A DNA stretch of 64,000 nucleotides, taken from NCBI GenBank assembly GCA_000499405.2, contig HG738138.1, positions 15,454,554-15,518,553 of the forward strand, written 5' to 3'. Below the pieces are notes generated by a model. The model was not told where the DNA came from, made no database searches, and was given only the letters and a program-made list of their open reading frames with translations. Shown piece after piece: positions 52,070-63,987 of the stretch. The position numbers and the translations under genes were made by a program. Origin of the DNA: Onchocerca volvulus. Taxonomy: Eukaryota > Nematoda > Chromadorea > Rhabditida > Onchocercidae. Numbering within the stretch: the first letter of the stretch is position 1; the number at the start of each line of letters is the position of its first letter.

Positions 52070-53623
52070 AATCATTTGTGATTTGTTTGAAAGTGTTGCG
52101 AAGGATCGTTTATAGTAAAATTTTCATTTTAGAATATTAACAATTCGGGATATTTTTCTCATTTGACATTTATGTGCTTGAGGTTTCTTCAATCTGTATT
52201 ATTTGATATTTATAATATTTTTAGCATGAATAAGGAATAAGTTTTATTGTTGCATTTCTTGATTTGGATTTTACATTTATTTTTTCTTTGCATCCTTATC
52301 ATTCATATATTTTTCGAGGATGGATGTAAAAGAATTTTCATTCTTTTTTATGTTTCTTCATTTAATAACGACTGTAAAATTTTGCCACATATTATGCAAG
52401 GTACCAACATTTTTTCATCGCTTAAATTATGAAATTTCAAGTAAAATATTTTTTTGATAACAATAAAGCGCTCATTTCTCACTAATATTTATGTCTTAGG
52501 AAATGGACCGAAAAATGATCTGAATATAGTGGATTTTTTAACTTGTCATTTATCGAAGCAAATAAAAATGAAATATACCAAAATGATGAGGATTGGCAAT
52601 TTTCATCACTTCAGATTAACAATGCAAGTTAATAGCATAAATGCGACATAATCTAACAATATGCTATGTAGCTGATTGGTATACGGTCATATCTCAAAGG
52701 GCAATGCATCTCTTCGAATTGCAAAATTAATAATATTCAAATCAATTCCTTTATACAGTTTGAAATTTCCTTTAAATCCGAAAAATATTAAATATAATGA
52801 AGTCTTTGCTTATTTATCTATTATTTCTATTTGAAAAAAAAAGACTGAAATATTGAAATTTACATGAATTTTTTGTTGAAGAAGAAAAAAAAAAAAGAAA
52901 AAGAAAAGAAAGGATAGTGAAAGAAAACTTTTATATAACAGGTTTCATTAGGAATGTTAACAATTAGAAATAAGCAGAATGCATACATTTTCTATGTGAA
53001 AGAGAGAGATAAATGAATAAATGGATAGGAGGGAAGGGAAATAAAAGGAATTTTGTGGAAAAAATCTTTAAGCTTTCTATTCTTTCATCATGCAAAACGA
53101 GAAAAATAAGCCTTTCCGATGAATATTGAAGTCGATAATTGAAGTATACATATATGTAGGCCAGAAAAATATAGTAGTCTACATTTGGTTAGCTAGCCAT
53201 ACCTCTTCTTTTCAAAAAGGCTTTTTACGATGTTTTTCAGGCTTGCATATACGGCCTAAAAAGTAGGCCTAAACTGTGTAGAAAGAGAAAGAGGAAGGAA
53301 ATGAGAGGGAGGGTGCGAGAGAAATATGAAAATGATGAATCAAAAGAAAACTAAGCCTAAGGCCAAAAGCACACATACATATCGTCTATTTTTGCTTTAG
53401 TTATCTCCTCAATTTGTGCTTTTGAGTTACACGCATAGAAGCATATAATTTTCGAATCGAAGTTAATTCCTAAAAAAGTGCTTCGTTTTTGCCTCTTCTT
53501 TTTATCAATTTTCATTCAACAATATTACGAATCAACTTCATCCACTTTAACTTTATCCATTTTCGGGTGATTTTTCAACGAAAAAACTGTTAAAGAGAAA
53601 ATCAACTTTGATAAAGTATCCAA
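52070..53623. other. Gap between the bZIP gene and the next gene
   Basis: This covers the 3' UTR of the bZIP gene (AATAAA at 52462) and then purine-rich sequence. A purine-rich GA stretch at 53278-53330 is notable for strand asymmetry. No gene is seen. Confidence 0.5.
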
Positions 53624-56600
53624 ATGGCTGGTAGTGGTGATGCAGCGGTATGTTCATCTTTTTTTTTTCTTTCATTTATTTGGAGAAAAATTATAAAAAT
53701 TTATTGAAAATTTCAATATTAAATAATAATGCTAAATATAGGAAGTTTTTTGGGGCAAGAAAGAAATAAGCATGTGTGGTGGGACCCGAAAGATCGCGAA
53801 CTATAGCTGAGCGGGATGAAGCCAGAGGAAACTCTGGTGGTAGCCCAAAGCGATTCTGACGTGCAAATCGATCATCCCACTTCGATTTAGGGGTGAAAGA
53901 CTAATCGGACTATCTAGTAGCTGATTCCTTCTGAAGATTCCCTCAGGATAGATGGAGTACGTTATGAAGCTGTTAAATTCGGTAAAGCGGAACGTCTTCA
54001 ACCCATCCTCAGACTGTCAATGGGTATGACGTCTCGCTTGCTTGAATGAAGCATAGACTGCGCTGTGAGATGAACGATATTAGAATATCAGATATTCGTT
54101 AAATTCGAAAAGTCTAATATGTAGGAACTTTGAGCCATGCAAAGAAAAAATAATACAGCTTCTATATTGTTATTGGCTTTTCTTCATGCTTTAAATTGGT
54201 ATGAAGAGAGTGAGGTAATTTAAAGAATTTTTGACTAAGGAAACTATTTTGTCTTTGAAATAATACCACATTAATATCATGAGTTCGTTCATACTGAAAA
54301 AGTTCATACTCCAACAATCTAATATAGAAATTTTTGAGCAGGAAGAAAAATAATGCCGTTTTCATATTATTATCACGTTTTTGGCTAAGGAAAAAATAAT
54401 ATTTCTTCTTCATTAATATCAGGTATTCTTTATTGGTTGATCCGGTGATTACGATCTTGAATGTATGGAAAAGATAACTACCGATAAAACCGTTCATTCT
54501 TGTCCACTTTCATTTTTCTTCTCGTCTTTCCATTCTGTTTTCATTTGTGATTAATTATGCATAACAAAATCGTTTTAATCTTTCTTATTTCATGGAATCA
54601 TTATAATTTTCATCATTACTAGAATCGTTCAAGCATCCATCCGATGTATAGTATATGTGCAATCGCATGTAAACCATATATAGAAATACTTGATATTTAT
54701 TTATCTTACATGTAAAAGTATAGTTATTTTAAGTCTGTTTATCTATCCTGCTTTTATATGAACGACCTACTATAGCTGATTTGTTATCGTTTCATTACCA
54801 AATAATAATGTCTTTTCCAATTTGCATAAAAACTGTAAAACTTAGTTAAAATTAAATTTCAGCGAAATTTTAATAAATGCAGTAATTCTAGCATTGCAAA
54901 TGAAATTCTATATTCTCTGATATTTGAAATTTTAACGAAATTTTTATAAATTAATAATCTTTAAATGCAACAATTCTAGTCCATAGATGAAGTTTTGATA
55001 TGTACAAACATACATACATACATGAACACTTTCTGTATTCATTTAGTACTTATTATTTGTTATTTTAAATTAATCTCCATGCAAAAACAATTTCACATAT
55101 TTTTACATTAATAGATAATCTTAAAAAAGTCAATTCTCACTCGCATGTATCTCAGTCATCAAATAACATTGATAGGTTAATTGAAATTTTCAGTTTTTTT
55201 TTTCTTTTCTTTTTTTTTGTATAAATTTTCGAGAAAAAGACTACATCCATCAACTTTTCCCAGATTTACTTTCAAATATTTCTAAATAATTTGTCAATAT
55301 TTCACATTTTATTGGTTTTTCCTTCTTGCAAATATTAAATGTTTTTTCTCAAATATAGGAATTCGTTTAAATGACTGACAAATTTACTTTTTTTGTTTTT
55401 GATATTCCAATTTTGAGCATCTTTAATTAATGATGAAAATTTTTCTCATCAATTTTATCCATACAAGGAAGAGAGAAAAGAGAATTAAAAATAGCAAATA
55501 AATACTATTTACTTTATACTTAAAATAAATAAATATTCTTTCATAAAGAAAATTATCATAAGCATATCAATATTTTGAAATATCTAAAGTTTTTTAACTT
55601 GAAATAGTTTAAAACAAATTTTGCAATTATAAAATAATTATTAAATTGTTATTCATTCATACATATAGAATAATTTTGTTCACAATTATTATTTTTTTAA
55701 TTTCTATTTATTTCTTCACTTTCTTTTATTTTAGTCGTAGCCTTTTGTCACTGACATAATTTGCTAATCATATTTATATATTTATATACATGAGTATTTA
55801 CACCAAATTATATTAGAGAGTTTTCTCCCAGTTAATTAAATTACAATTTTTTTCCATTCAATTAAATCAATCTAATAAAGAGATAAGCAAATATGAATGA
55901 AAAATTCTGTCGTCAAAGCAAAAAAGAGCTTTTTCTACCGTAGGAATACCGTAAGAATTTGGATGAGGTGCAAATATGAAATGGTACTAAGGATTAGTAA
56001 TTTTATATTTTGTTTTATGTTATTTTCTACCAAATACCTTCAAAGGAGTGAAAGAAGGGGAAAGGAAAGACAGATGGTTTTTTCATTTTATAAATTCCAT
56101 CGGCTGAAAATTTTATAATTGATTCTCGAGGGAAAAACGAAAAAAGAAGGAGTAAGAATTGATAATTTAAATAATTCACTTCGGAACATCGGCTTGTTAT
56201 TTGTCCAACATTTAAATCAAAAATTTTCCGCAATTAAATAATCAGGCAAGTAAAAATGGATGAAAAAAGTGTATAATATTTATCAGGATAATTATAACAG
56301 GATGGCATATATATTACTGCCATTAGATAATTAAAAAATATTTTTTCTCGTATTCTTAAAACTTATTGGAAATTTTTTATTTTTTGAACTTATATCAAAA
56401 AAATTATTCAAATGAAGTAAATGTTTAACTTTAATTTCGAAAATTATAAACTGAAAAGAAAATGTAATAAATTCGATTATCAAATAAACAATCATATTTA
56501 TGTCTTTTCTTCTTTGAAAGATTTCTTTTTTTCACTTAAAATAATAATGTGTTTCAAGCAAATTTGGCCCATCTGACATCGTTAAAATGTATAATAATTT

Positions 56601-59559
56601 ACTTTTTTTCCTTTCATGAAATTTCTATTGATTATTCAAAAATTTTGAATTGATTTCATCGAAATTTCTTTTCTAAACGAATTATTCACTTTTCTTTTTA
56701 AAATATTGAAGACAAAATGTCACTTTTCATTCTTCAACTTTTCGGTTCTGATATCTCCAACATTTGTAACTGTTCAAGTTTTTAATATCAATTCCATTTA
56801 ATTTTTATTTTGTTTTGTTTTTGTTTTTGTTTTTTTTTTTTTTTTCAGAAAATGTAAAAAAAAAAAAAAAACAGAGATCAGGACAGTTTTAAAATGAAAA
56901 AATTAAATATTAAAAAATAATCATTTTTTAATTTATAAATTCATAAATTGAATGAGAGTAATAAAAATGCTCTTGTCAAGTGACATTTAATTTGCACCAA
57001 AACTTTAATTTATTTTTCAATTCCTTTAACTTAGATTTTTACTATTTTAATTTAAATTTGTTTCAATTAAATTTTCACAATTTAATTTAATTTTAATTTG
57101 CAGAAAAATGCTCTTGAATCGTTATTCAACAAAACGAAAGAAGTAGTTCAGACAGCTGGTCAGTGTATTTTTCTTTTGATACAAAAATTATTTGAAACGG
57201 TTACTAGCATAGCTATAGTAATAATTATTGAAACAGACATTGAGTTAACAATAAACTACCAGTAGTTTTAATCAAAATATTATGATTATGAATTCTGCAG
57301 TAATCACATTGCTGCGGATTATTTTTTATCACTTATTTTAATATAAATAATAATCGATAATATCCTTTTTTTTGCAGCAATTATTGCAACTTATAATAAT
57401 TATGATACTATACAGTTGTATTTATAATATCACTTATTTTAATATGAATTATAATGGATAATACCTTTTTTTTTTTTTTTTTCAGTAATTGCTAATTGAT
57501 TACTGTAGCTTACAGCGGTTACGATATTATGAAGTTGAAACCAAGTTTATTATTATAAAAAAAAAAAGATTGTAGATGCTGAAAATGCTTTTTCTTTTTT
57601 TTCTTTTGTAATTTCGAATTAAAGTAAAAAAAAAATTAATGCAGGAATTGAAATCGTTCATAATATTATTAAATATGATTACTTCGATTGTATATTAAAC
57701 GCAATTTTGCTGGATTTATTCATTTTGAACTCATTCTAAATGATTGCATAGCTACTTAGGACTAATATTTATAATAATCACCATCCAGTTAATTAGGCTT
57801 AATAATCCAATACGTTATATAATAAATACCATCGTGGCTTGTTTTATTGACCATATAAAATTTTTTTCTTAACTTGTTTGATCATAAAAGCAATATATCA
57901 TACGAATGATATCTTACTTTCATTGGCTTAATTAAAATTTTTCGAAATATATATAAATATATAGATTACTATTCTTTAGCATTATTCAATCGTTATTTCA
58001 ATACTATACCGCAGAAAAAAGGAAAAATTGATAAATTAAAAAAAAAAAAAGATATTTCAAAAATTTCCCTTCTCAAAATTAATAAGAAAAAATCGGAAAA
58101 ATTCGACTAAATTTCTCGATACTAGGAAAAAATTAATTTTGCAACTCCTTTTTTTCGAAATATATGAATTTCATGATTCTTTATTATCATCAAAAAAAAA
58201 AAAAAAATTCGTAGTTATAAAGAAAACCTTTTTAATTACTTTTCTTTTTCATTATTTGCCTTTTTAATACTTCTCTTTTTAATTACTTGCCCCTTTAATT
58301 ACTTGTCTTTCTTTTTCCAGCAGAAACAACGAAAGAGTATGCGAATGTAGCAATTGGCAAAATTATTCCAAATTCTGGCTCTCAAACAGCTGCATCGAAT
58401 GTTTGTCCCATCCATTTGTTTCTTTTTTTTTTTTTTTTTCTTTTTCTCGTTTTAATTTCAAAAAACTCCTGAAATTTTTTATTGTTTTTTTAATTTCTTT
58501 AATACATTCAAGTCTTTCCTTTTTTGACTAGATGTTTTTTTGCTTAAAGTTTTTTGCACCAAATAATTTATAAATTCTAAGTCTTTTAGAAGTAATCATC
58601 TTTTTTTTTTTTTTTTTTTTGAAATATACTAATTTAAAATATGAAATTAATTTCATCATATTTGCTATTCAATTATTAAATTTAGTTACGAATAAAAATT
58701 AGAAAAATATAAATGCTGTGTCATTCGGAATTGATGTAAACATTTTCATTATTATTTATAGTATACAAATTGCAAATTTACAAAATATATGAAAATTGTT
58801 AGAAAAAGGACAAAACGGTATTATTATTTGTAATAATTTTAATAAAATTATTTTTAAGCCATAAATAATGAAAAAAACATTAAGTCAATCCACATTATAT
58901 GTTATTAAGAAATAAAAGAAAGAAGTGAATAAATGTAAGATTTTTTTTTTATCCTTTCCCTAATAATCTTCATTGTTTGGAAATTACAGTTTATAATTGT
59001 TCATTCCAAATAACACAGTGTTTATACCTTCTGTTTATTCATAATTATTTCAACAAATGGATAATATATTTATCAAGTGCAACGAACTTAATTCGATATT
59101 TTGAATTACTATAATACATTATCAAAAATACGTAATGTTGAAAATAGGAAATATTGATTGAATTCTAATTTGATTGATTATGCATCAAATTTTTAACCTC
59201 AAACTCATTTTTAATATATTACTTTCTCAATATAACATTTGTTATAATCACACAATGTAACGAAAAGTAGAATATGTATCATTTCAAAATTTTAGGCAAA
59301 TGCGGCAACCGAACAAACAAATCCAACGGAAACAGGTAAGCATTAAAAATATGAATCGTTGAAGGTAATGATTAAATTCAATAATTTAAGAATGCATGAA
59401 AAAAGTAAACAATAAGATTCTGCTTAGGACTTGGAATTACTTCAGTAATTGTATTTTAGGTTAATTAAATTAGTATCATAATGAACTCTATCATTACTTA
59501 TTGCTACAACTTTTCTTATTTCAGCTGGCGCAACTCCACGTGGAGCATCCAACAATTGA
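53624..59559 (+). CDS. Small Ala/Thr-rich soluble protein, LEA/synuclein-like helix
   Basis: Five small exons give 77 aa: 53624-53647, 57104-57158, 58321-58400, 59296-59335 and 59525-59559. All have good donors and acceptors, and the phases close to a TGA. The protein starts MAGSGDAAKNALESLFNKTK. It continues with an amphipathic Lys/Thr/Glu/Ala stretch (TKEVVQTAAETTKEYANV) and ends in a Ser/Thr/Asn/Ala-rich tail (TETAGATPRGASNN). It has no signal peptide or membrane segment. The TKE-plus-alanine pattern recalls group 3 LEA and synuclein repeats, but this is resemblance rather than family assignment. The third exon has a tandem CCAGCAG acceptor that could drop one Ala. AT-rich 3' sequence with AATAAAA lies near 59627. 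Introns are large for so short a product. Confidence 0.7.
53775..54077 (+). pseudogene. 28S rRNA gene fragment inside an intron
   Basis: The segment follows conserved large-subunit rRNA almost word for word: GGGACCCGAAAGAT, then GATGAAGCCAGAGGAAACTC, TTCTGACGTGCAAATCGAT and GGGGTGAAAGACTAATCGG. It continues with CTATCTAGTAGCTGATTCC, TTCCCTCAGGATAG, GGTAAAGCGGAACGTCTT, AATGGGTATGA and finally GCGCTGTGAGATGAACGA. Compared with eukaryotic 28S as I know it, stretches are missing after GGTAAAGCG and before GCGCTG, and several invariant positions are changed. It is therefore a decayed nuclear insertion, in sense orientation in the first intron of the small Ala/Thr-rich gene. Confidence 0.85.
57325..57535 (+). 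repeat. Direct duplication carrying an acceptor-like site (intron 2)
   Basis: Copy 1 (about 57328-57410) and copy 2 (about 57422-57530) share ATCACTTATTTTAATAT, then AT(C/G)GATAATA, a long T-run ending in (G/T)CAG, and a TGATTA/TTATGATA tail. Each contains a strong-looking polypyrimidine-CAG that the reconstructed gene does not use. Confidence 0.7.
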
Positions 59560-59847
59560 CAATGCTTTTAAAAAATCCTTTATATATTGAATTCCGTTTC
59601 AGTTTTCATTTCCACTTCTTCTATAAAATAAAAATAAAAAAAAAAAAAAAAAAAAGGAAAGAATGATGAGAAAAAATAAAAAATTTATAATTTCATTAAA
59701 AATTTAAATTTAAATTTTTCAAAAATTTTCCAAATTCTAAATTTTAGAGCGTTTCATAAATATACAACAAGTAGCTTTACTTTGCAAAATGAGAACTTTT
59801 TTGTCTTCGTCTAATGAAAAATTTCATAATTTTTCAGTTAATAAAAG

Positions 59848-59884
59848 CAAAGTGCGAAGAGATTTTATATCTCTTCGCACTTTG
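59848..59884. repeat. Perfect 16-bp hairpin with 5-nt loop
   Basis: The arms CAAAGTGCGAAGAGAT (59848-59863) and ATCTCTTCGCACTTTG (59869-59884) are exact complements around a TTTAT loop. The hairpin lies about 290 bp past the stop of the small Ala/Thr-rich gene, so it may be in or just beyond its 3' UTR. Confidence 0.95.
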
Positions 59885-61380
59885 TTCAGTTATCCTTTAA
59901 ATTTCAGATTTTTTAAAGAACATTCCTCATCTTTACTTTTATTTTTATTTTCGTTCACAATTTTGCTTTTCTCAGAAATTAAACTGGAGATTTCAGATCA
60001 TTAGTGAATCTCATTTGAATTCATTTTCTTTTTTTTTTTTAATCGCTATTTTACACTTTTCCCATAATTTTATCTTTATGAACTAACAAACCATTCGAAT
60101 TCTGTCGTTTCATCTGTAATTAATTAATTAATTTTGATTTACTAGTTTTTATCGTTACTATCTATCGATAAATCGCTTTTCTGTTTTCTTTACTAATATT
60201 TCAACAATATCAGTCATCTCCTCATCCTACCAAGAAAAAATTGGATAAATCTAAAAAACCTGAGAACGATGCAAGTTGGCTCAATCCTTAACTTTTAATT
60301 ACTTATGCACCTATTTAATACTATTTATTCGTATAAATTTTTATGCAAATCACTTCTACCAGGAAAAAGTAAAATAAACCTGAAATTGGATAATAATAAA
60401 AAAGTAAAATAACCTGAAATTGGATAATGATGAAAAGAAGGCCTTTACGGAAATTTCCAACCAACAATTCTAAATCTATATGAGATTCAGTCTGATAATT
60501 GTTTTACTTTTTAAAATATAGAAATGATTTACAGCTTGATTAATTGCCCTAAAATGATTAGACATATATCCGAAAGTAAACCTAAAGATACGATATTATA
60601 CGTCTGTTGACGTTAAAAGTTCTGAAACTACCGATCGCTTAATTACCATTACTTTGTATACATATATTTGAAATATATCAACTTAAGTATTGCAATATAA
60701 TTTCAATATTGCAATCATCATTAACGTTCGATCATGAATTATCGGAACGCACTTCCAACATTCGACCATGAATCATTGAAATGCATCCCAACGTACGACC
60801 ACGTATCTTCTCTCCCTTCACTGCGTAACTGAAATAGAAAGAAAAGATGGAATCCATTTCCTTAATATTCGCTAAATTCGTAATACGATAAAATTGTTCA
60901 TACATAACATTACTATATGCTATTTTCCTTACTATTATTATTTGTTTATTATTATTATCATATGGCGCAAAAATGTTAAGATAGCAGAAAATAGGTTAAA
61001 GTGTTAGTAATAATATGGATAATAATTACCATACTACATATTATTACTTTATTACCACAGTATATTAACTGAAAGGTGAGTTTGAAGATGACGATGAACT
61101 GAAAAAGAATGGAAATAAAGTAAACTTTGCCTATTTTTGATCCAGAAAGCAATCCATTTTTAATTAATTAGTATTGAATTAGCTGTTTAAAGTAGGAAAG
61201 TAATAATGATTTATTAAAATGATTTACAACAATAATTGTTATTGCATCGATGAAATATTGTCAAGCAGAAAAGACATGTCAAATGTCATCATCATCGCTA
61301 TTATTGTCACCATTTTGTGACACATACAAACACAAACATGTACATACATGCAGAATGTAAGCATATGATGGGAATCTTGC
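59885..61380. other. Intergenic with short tandem arrays
   Basis: Two adjacent copies of an AAAGTAAAATAA/CCTGAAATTGGATAAT unit (36-37 bp) lie at about 60364-60437. A ~33-bp unit AAC(G/A)TTCGA(T/C)CATGAAT repeats about 2.5 times at 60723-60806. No gene is seen. Confidence 0.55.
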
Positions 61381-61387
61381 AGTATCT

Positions 61388-61545
61388 GATCAACACCTGA
61401 TTAGAAATCGAAAATGATCATCATCTGACTAGGAATCGAATCGCATGACCATTATTGGATTAGCAGTCGCATCGGATAATCACGATCGGATTGGAAATTG
61501 AACTAGATAATTACTTTATCGAATTAGAAATAGAGTCGAATCGGA
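61388..61545 (+). repeat. Minisatellite, ~30-33-bp unit, about five copies
   Basis: The unit approximates GATnATCAnnATCnGATTAG followed by AATCGAATCG, with substitutions. Copies begin near 61388, 61413, 61445, 61475 and 61506. Confidence 0.7.
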
Positions 61546-61616
61546 TGGATGATCAGCTCTTCCTTGAATATGCAATATATTATGTTATAAAGTTTATTTA
61601 AATAAAGAATGAAAAA

Positions 61617-61780
61617 AATCGAGAATTTTGTATGCATACGTATACGTATGCGTGTTTCTGTGTATACGTGGGTATATGCTTATGTGTATGCGTGTGTGTA
61701 TGCTTGTATGTGTGTACGCGGCGTGTGTTGCATGCGGGTGCGTGTGTATGCGTATGTGTGTGCCCACGTGCATGTCATTT
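61617..61780 (+). repeat. GT-rich low-complexity tract (second)
   Basis: A degenerate TATGCG/TATGTG/TGTG tract like that at 48190-48640. All frames across it, on both strands, are repeat artefacts. A CA-rich stretch of opposite bias follows at about 61850-61880. Confidence 0.85.
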
Positions 61781-62405
61781 TCAGAATAAAATGAGCAAGT
61801 TTGAAGAGTTGTGTATATACACGGATGTGACATTTTGACATTTTTGATTCCACATGCGCACATGCAGACACGCACGTAGCTCATCTATATTGCTTGTTAA
61901 TCATTCATAATATGAAAATTGCGCAATTGTTAAAGCGAACATACATAGACCACGCGCACATAGGTTTGTATATACACGGATATACCATTCAACTAACATT
62001 CCGTCTCGATGATACAATCGAAAATCCATTTTTCACTCTTTTCCTTCACAAACACAAACCATTCGGAAATTTTCTCTCTATCTACTTCAAAGATAAAGAG
62101 GAGGGAGAGAAAGAGAGAGGGAAAAAGAAATATAATCCTGAAAAAAATTTTTTTTCTCCTTGGAAAAAGGCAAGAGAGTATGGAATAAATAAAAATGTGT
62201 CCAATTCTCGTCCCTCTCTATATATATGTCGAGAAAGAAAAGCAGAAAAGTCTCGATGATATAGTTATTGGAGAAAAAGAGAGGAAAGAAAAAGAATTGT
62301 TTGATGAATGATGATTGATCTCGAGACTAACAGTGATAGGTTGTTATAGGGCTTTGCGCTTTTCAAAATGGATGCGTTATATGTATGAAGAAGCAAGCAA
62401 TGATG

Positions 62406-62707
62406 GTAAATATCACTGATCATCATCACCATCATCATCATCGTCATCACTATTATTATCACATCATCATCACCAATAAGTAAAAGGCACTAAGCAATAT
62501 AGCATTTTGATCGCGCGGCTGTTTTTAAATAAGCCGCGCGTTGTTTCGTTCCCTTCTTTTTGCTTTTCATTCTATCATCATTAACATTATCATCATCATC
62601 ATCATTATCGTCATCATCATCGTTAGTAGTAGAAGCAATAGCATCATAGCAGAACCATTACTATTACCACTATCATCACCATCACACCATCACCATCACC
62701 ATCACCG

Positions 62708-62742
<35 letters not shown>

Positions 62743-62745
62743 TAG
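62406..62745 (+). repeat. (ATC)n / (CAT)n microsatellite cluster
   Basis: (ATC) tracts lie at 62415-62475, 62572-62625 and 62668-62745. The last reads as poly-His in one frame, which is not a protein. Confidence 0.9.
62512..62540. repeat. All-GC-rich 9-bp hairpin
   Basis: CGCGCGGCT (62512-62520) and AGCCGCGCG (62532-62540) are perfectly complementary across an 11-nt AT-rich loop. This stands out strongly in such AT-rich sequence. Confidence 0.9.
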
Positions 62746-62869
62746 GACCATTGCTAACAGCAAGCAGTGTGTGGTAGCAGCTGGAACAATAGGCTATCAT
62801 TAAAAAGCTTCCCCTTTGCTAAACTATACCTATCCAATTTATCTATCCCTGTACTAAATACTATTAATA

Positions 62870-63260
62870 CTATTATTCCTTCTACTACTGCTACTACTAC
62901 TATTATTATCACGATCTTATCGTCATTGTTATCATCATCAACAGTAATATTTGCAATAATTGAATATTATTACTATTGCAAATTAAATATCACTATTACT
63001 AGAAACGACTACTTTGCAGTTAAATATCAATACTATTAGTATTGTAACTGTTAAATATTGTCACTATTATTGTTGTAAGCAGTTAATTATCATCACTACT
63101 ATCACTGTTCAATAGTTAGGTATTACCATTATTATCACCATTACTATTGCAGTTAAATATTATCACTATTATTGTTGCAACAGCTGAATATTATCACTCT
63201 TATTACTATTAGTTATTGCAGTTAAATATTATCGTTATTACTATTACAGTAGGTAAATAT
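62870..63260 (+). repeat. Degenerate tandem array with GCAGTTAAATATTATC unit
   Basis: Repeated (G/A)CAGTTAAATATTATCACTATTATT-like units of about 45-60 bp, interspersed with (TAC)/(ATT) triplets. Copies are clearest at 63010, 63049, 63078, 63151, 63187, 63219 and 63250. Confidence 0.65.
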
Positions 63261-63457
63261 TATCATTATTGTTATTATTACTCATTCGGATAGTTTCTAT
63301 TGAAATATTATTTTTTCGTTTGGATAAAATTTTCGGAAAGGTAAGCGTATATGTCATGTATATGCAAATTAGTCAATGTATTGTATCCGGAGAAATGATT
63401 TTTGATCACGAAAAAAAAAATTGGATGAAAATTTATCTAATTTTAATAGTAAAAGTC

Positions 63458-63522
63458 ATCTAAAAATGAAATATCTGATAAATTTAAAAAAGAAAAATTT
63501 ATCAGATATTTTACTTTTAGAT
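63458..63522. repeat. Inverted repeat, 28-bp arms
   Basis: The arms are 63458-63485 and 63495-63522, sharing AATATCTGATAAATTT, with a 9-nt A-rich loop and about two mismatches. It lies about 400 bp upstream of the last gene start. Confidence 0.85.
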
Positions 63523-63930
63523 AATAGTAATAATTATTGTTGTCGTCCATACAAATAATAATTAATGTGCCGGGAATATTTATTTACATTTCAATGGGAT
63601 AATGATTATTTATCGTTTATAATATGATTAATTAATTCTTTCATTCAAATCTTTTTTTCTTTTTTTTTTTTTTTTTTAGCTGATATTTATCAAATAAAAC
63701 GAATGGGATAGAAAAATTTCTAACTTAATGTGTGATAAGGAAAAAAAAGACGAGAAAGAAGTATTACTTGAGTATAGATGAATATATTACCTATCCGTTT
63801 TCAAAAAGTTGGCACAAGTTGTTATTGTTCAACCATTTTATTATTTGCCAAGAAGTGTACAAAAAACAACAACAATTAGTATACCGTAATAATTACCAAT
63901 CTTTGTGCCTGATCTAATCAGTATTTGATA

Positions 63931-63987
63931 ATGGTTGACGATATCGCAACAGGAAATTTGGAAGCAACAATATCACGAAAGAGAAAA
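63931..63987 (+). CDS. First exon of a gene leaving the window (partial)
   Basis: ATG opens a 19-codon frame, MVDDIATGNLEATISRKRK, which ends exactly at a GTAAGT donor. A poly-T tract with an AG (about 63660-63680) lies 250 bp upstream and could be a trans-splice or leader-exon acceptor. The peptide is polar with a basic end (RKRK). Too little is present to assign a family, and the exon is judged real mainly from the ATG, the balanced composition and the perfect donor. Confidence 0.45.

Noticed and set aside
53801..54001. Minus-strand 66-codon frame
   Set aside because: Antisense of the 28S rRNA fragment.
61594..61884. Frames over the second GT-rich tract
   Set aside because: Same artefact; four overlapping frames on both strands share one repeat.
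62541..62777. Poly-His frame
   Set aside because: (ATC)n microsatellite translation.
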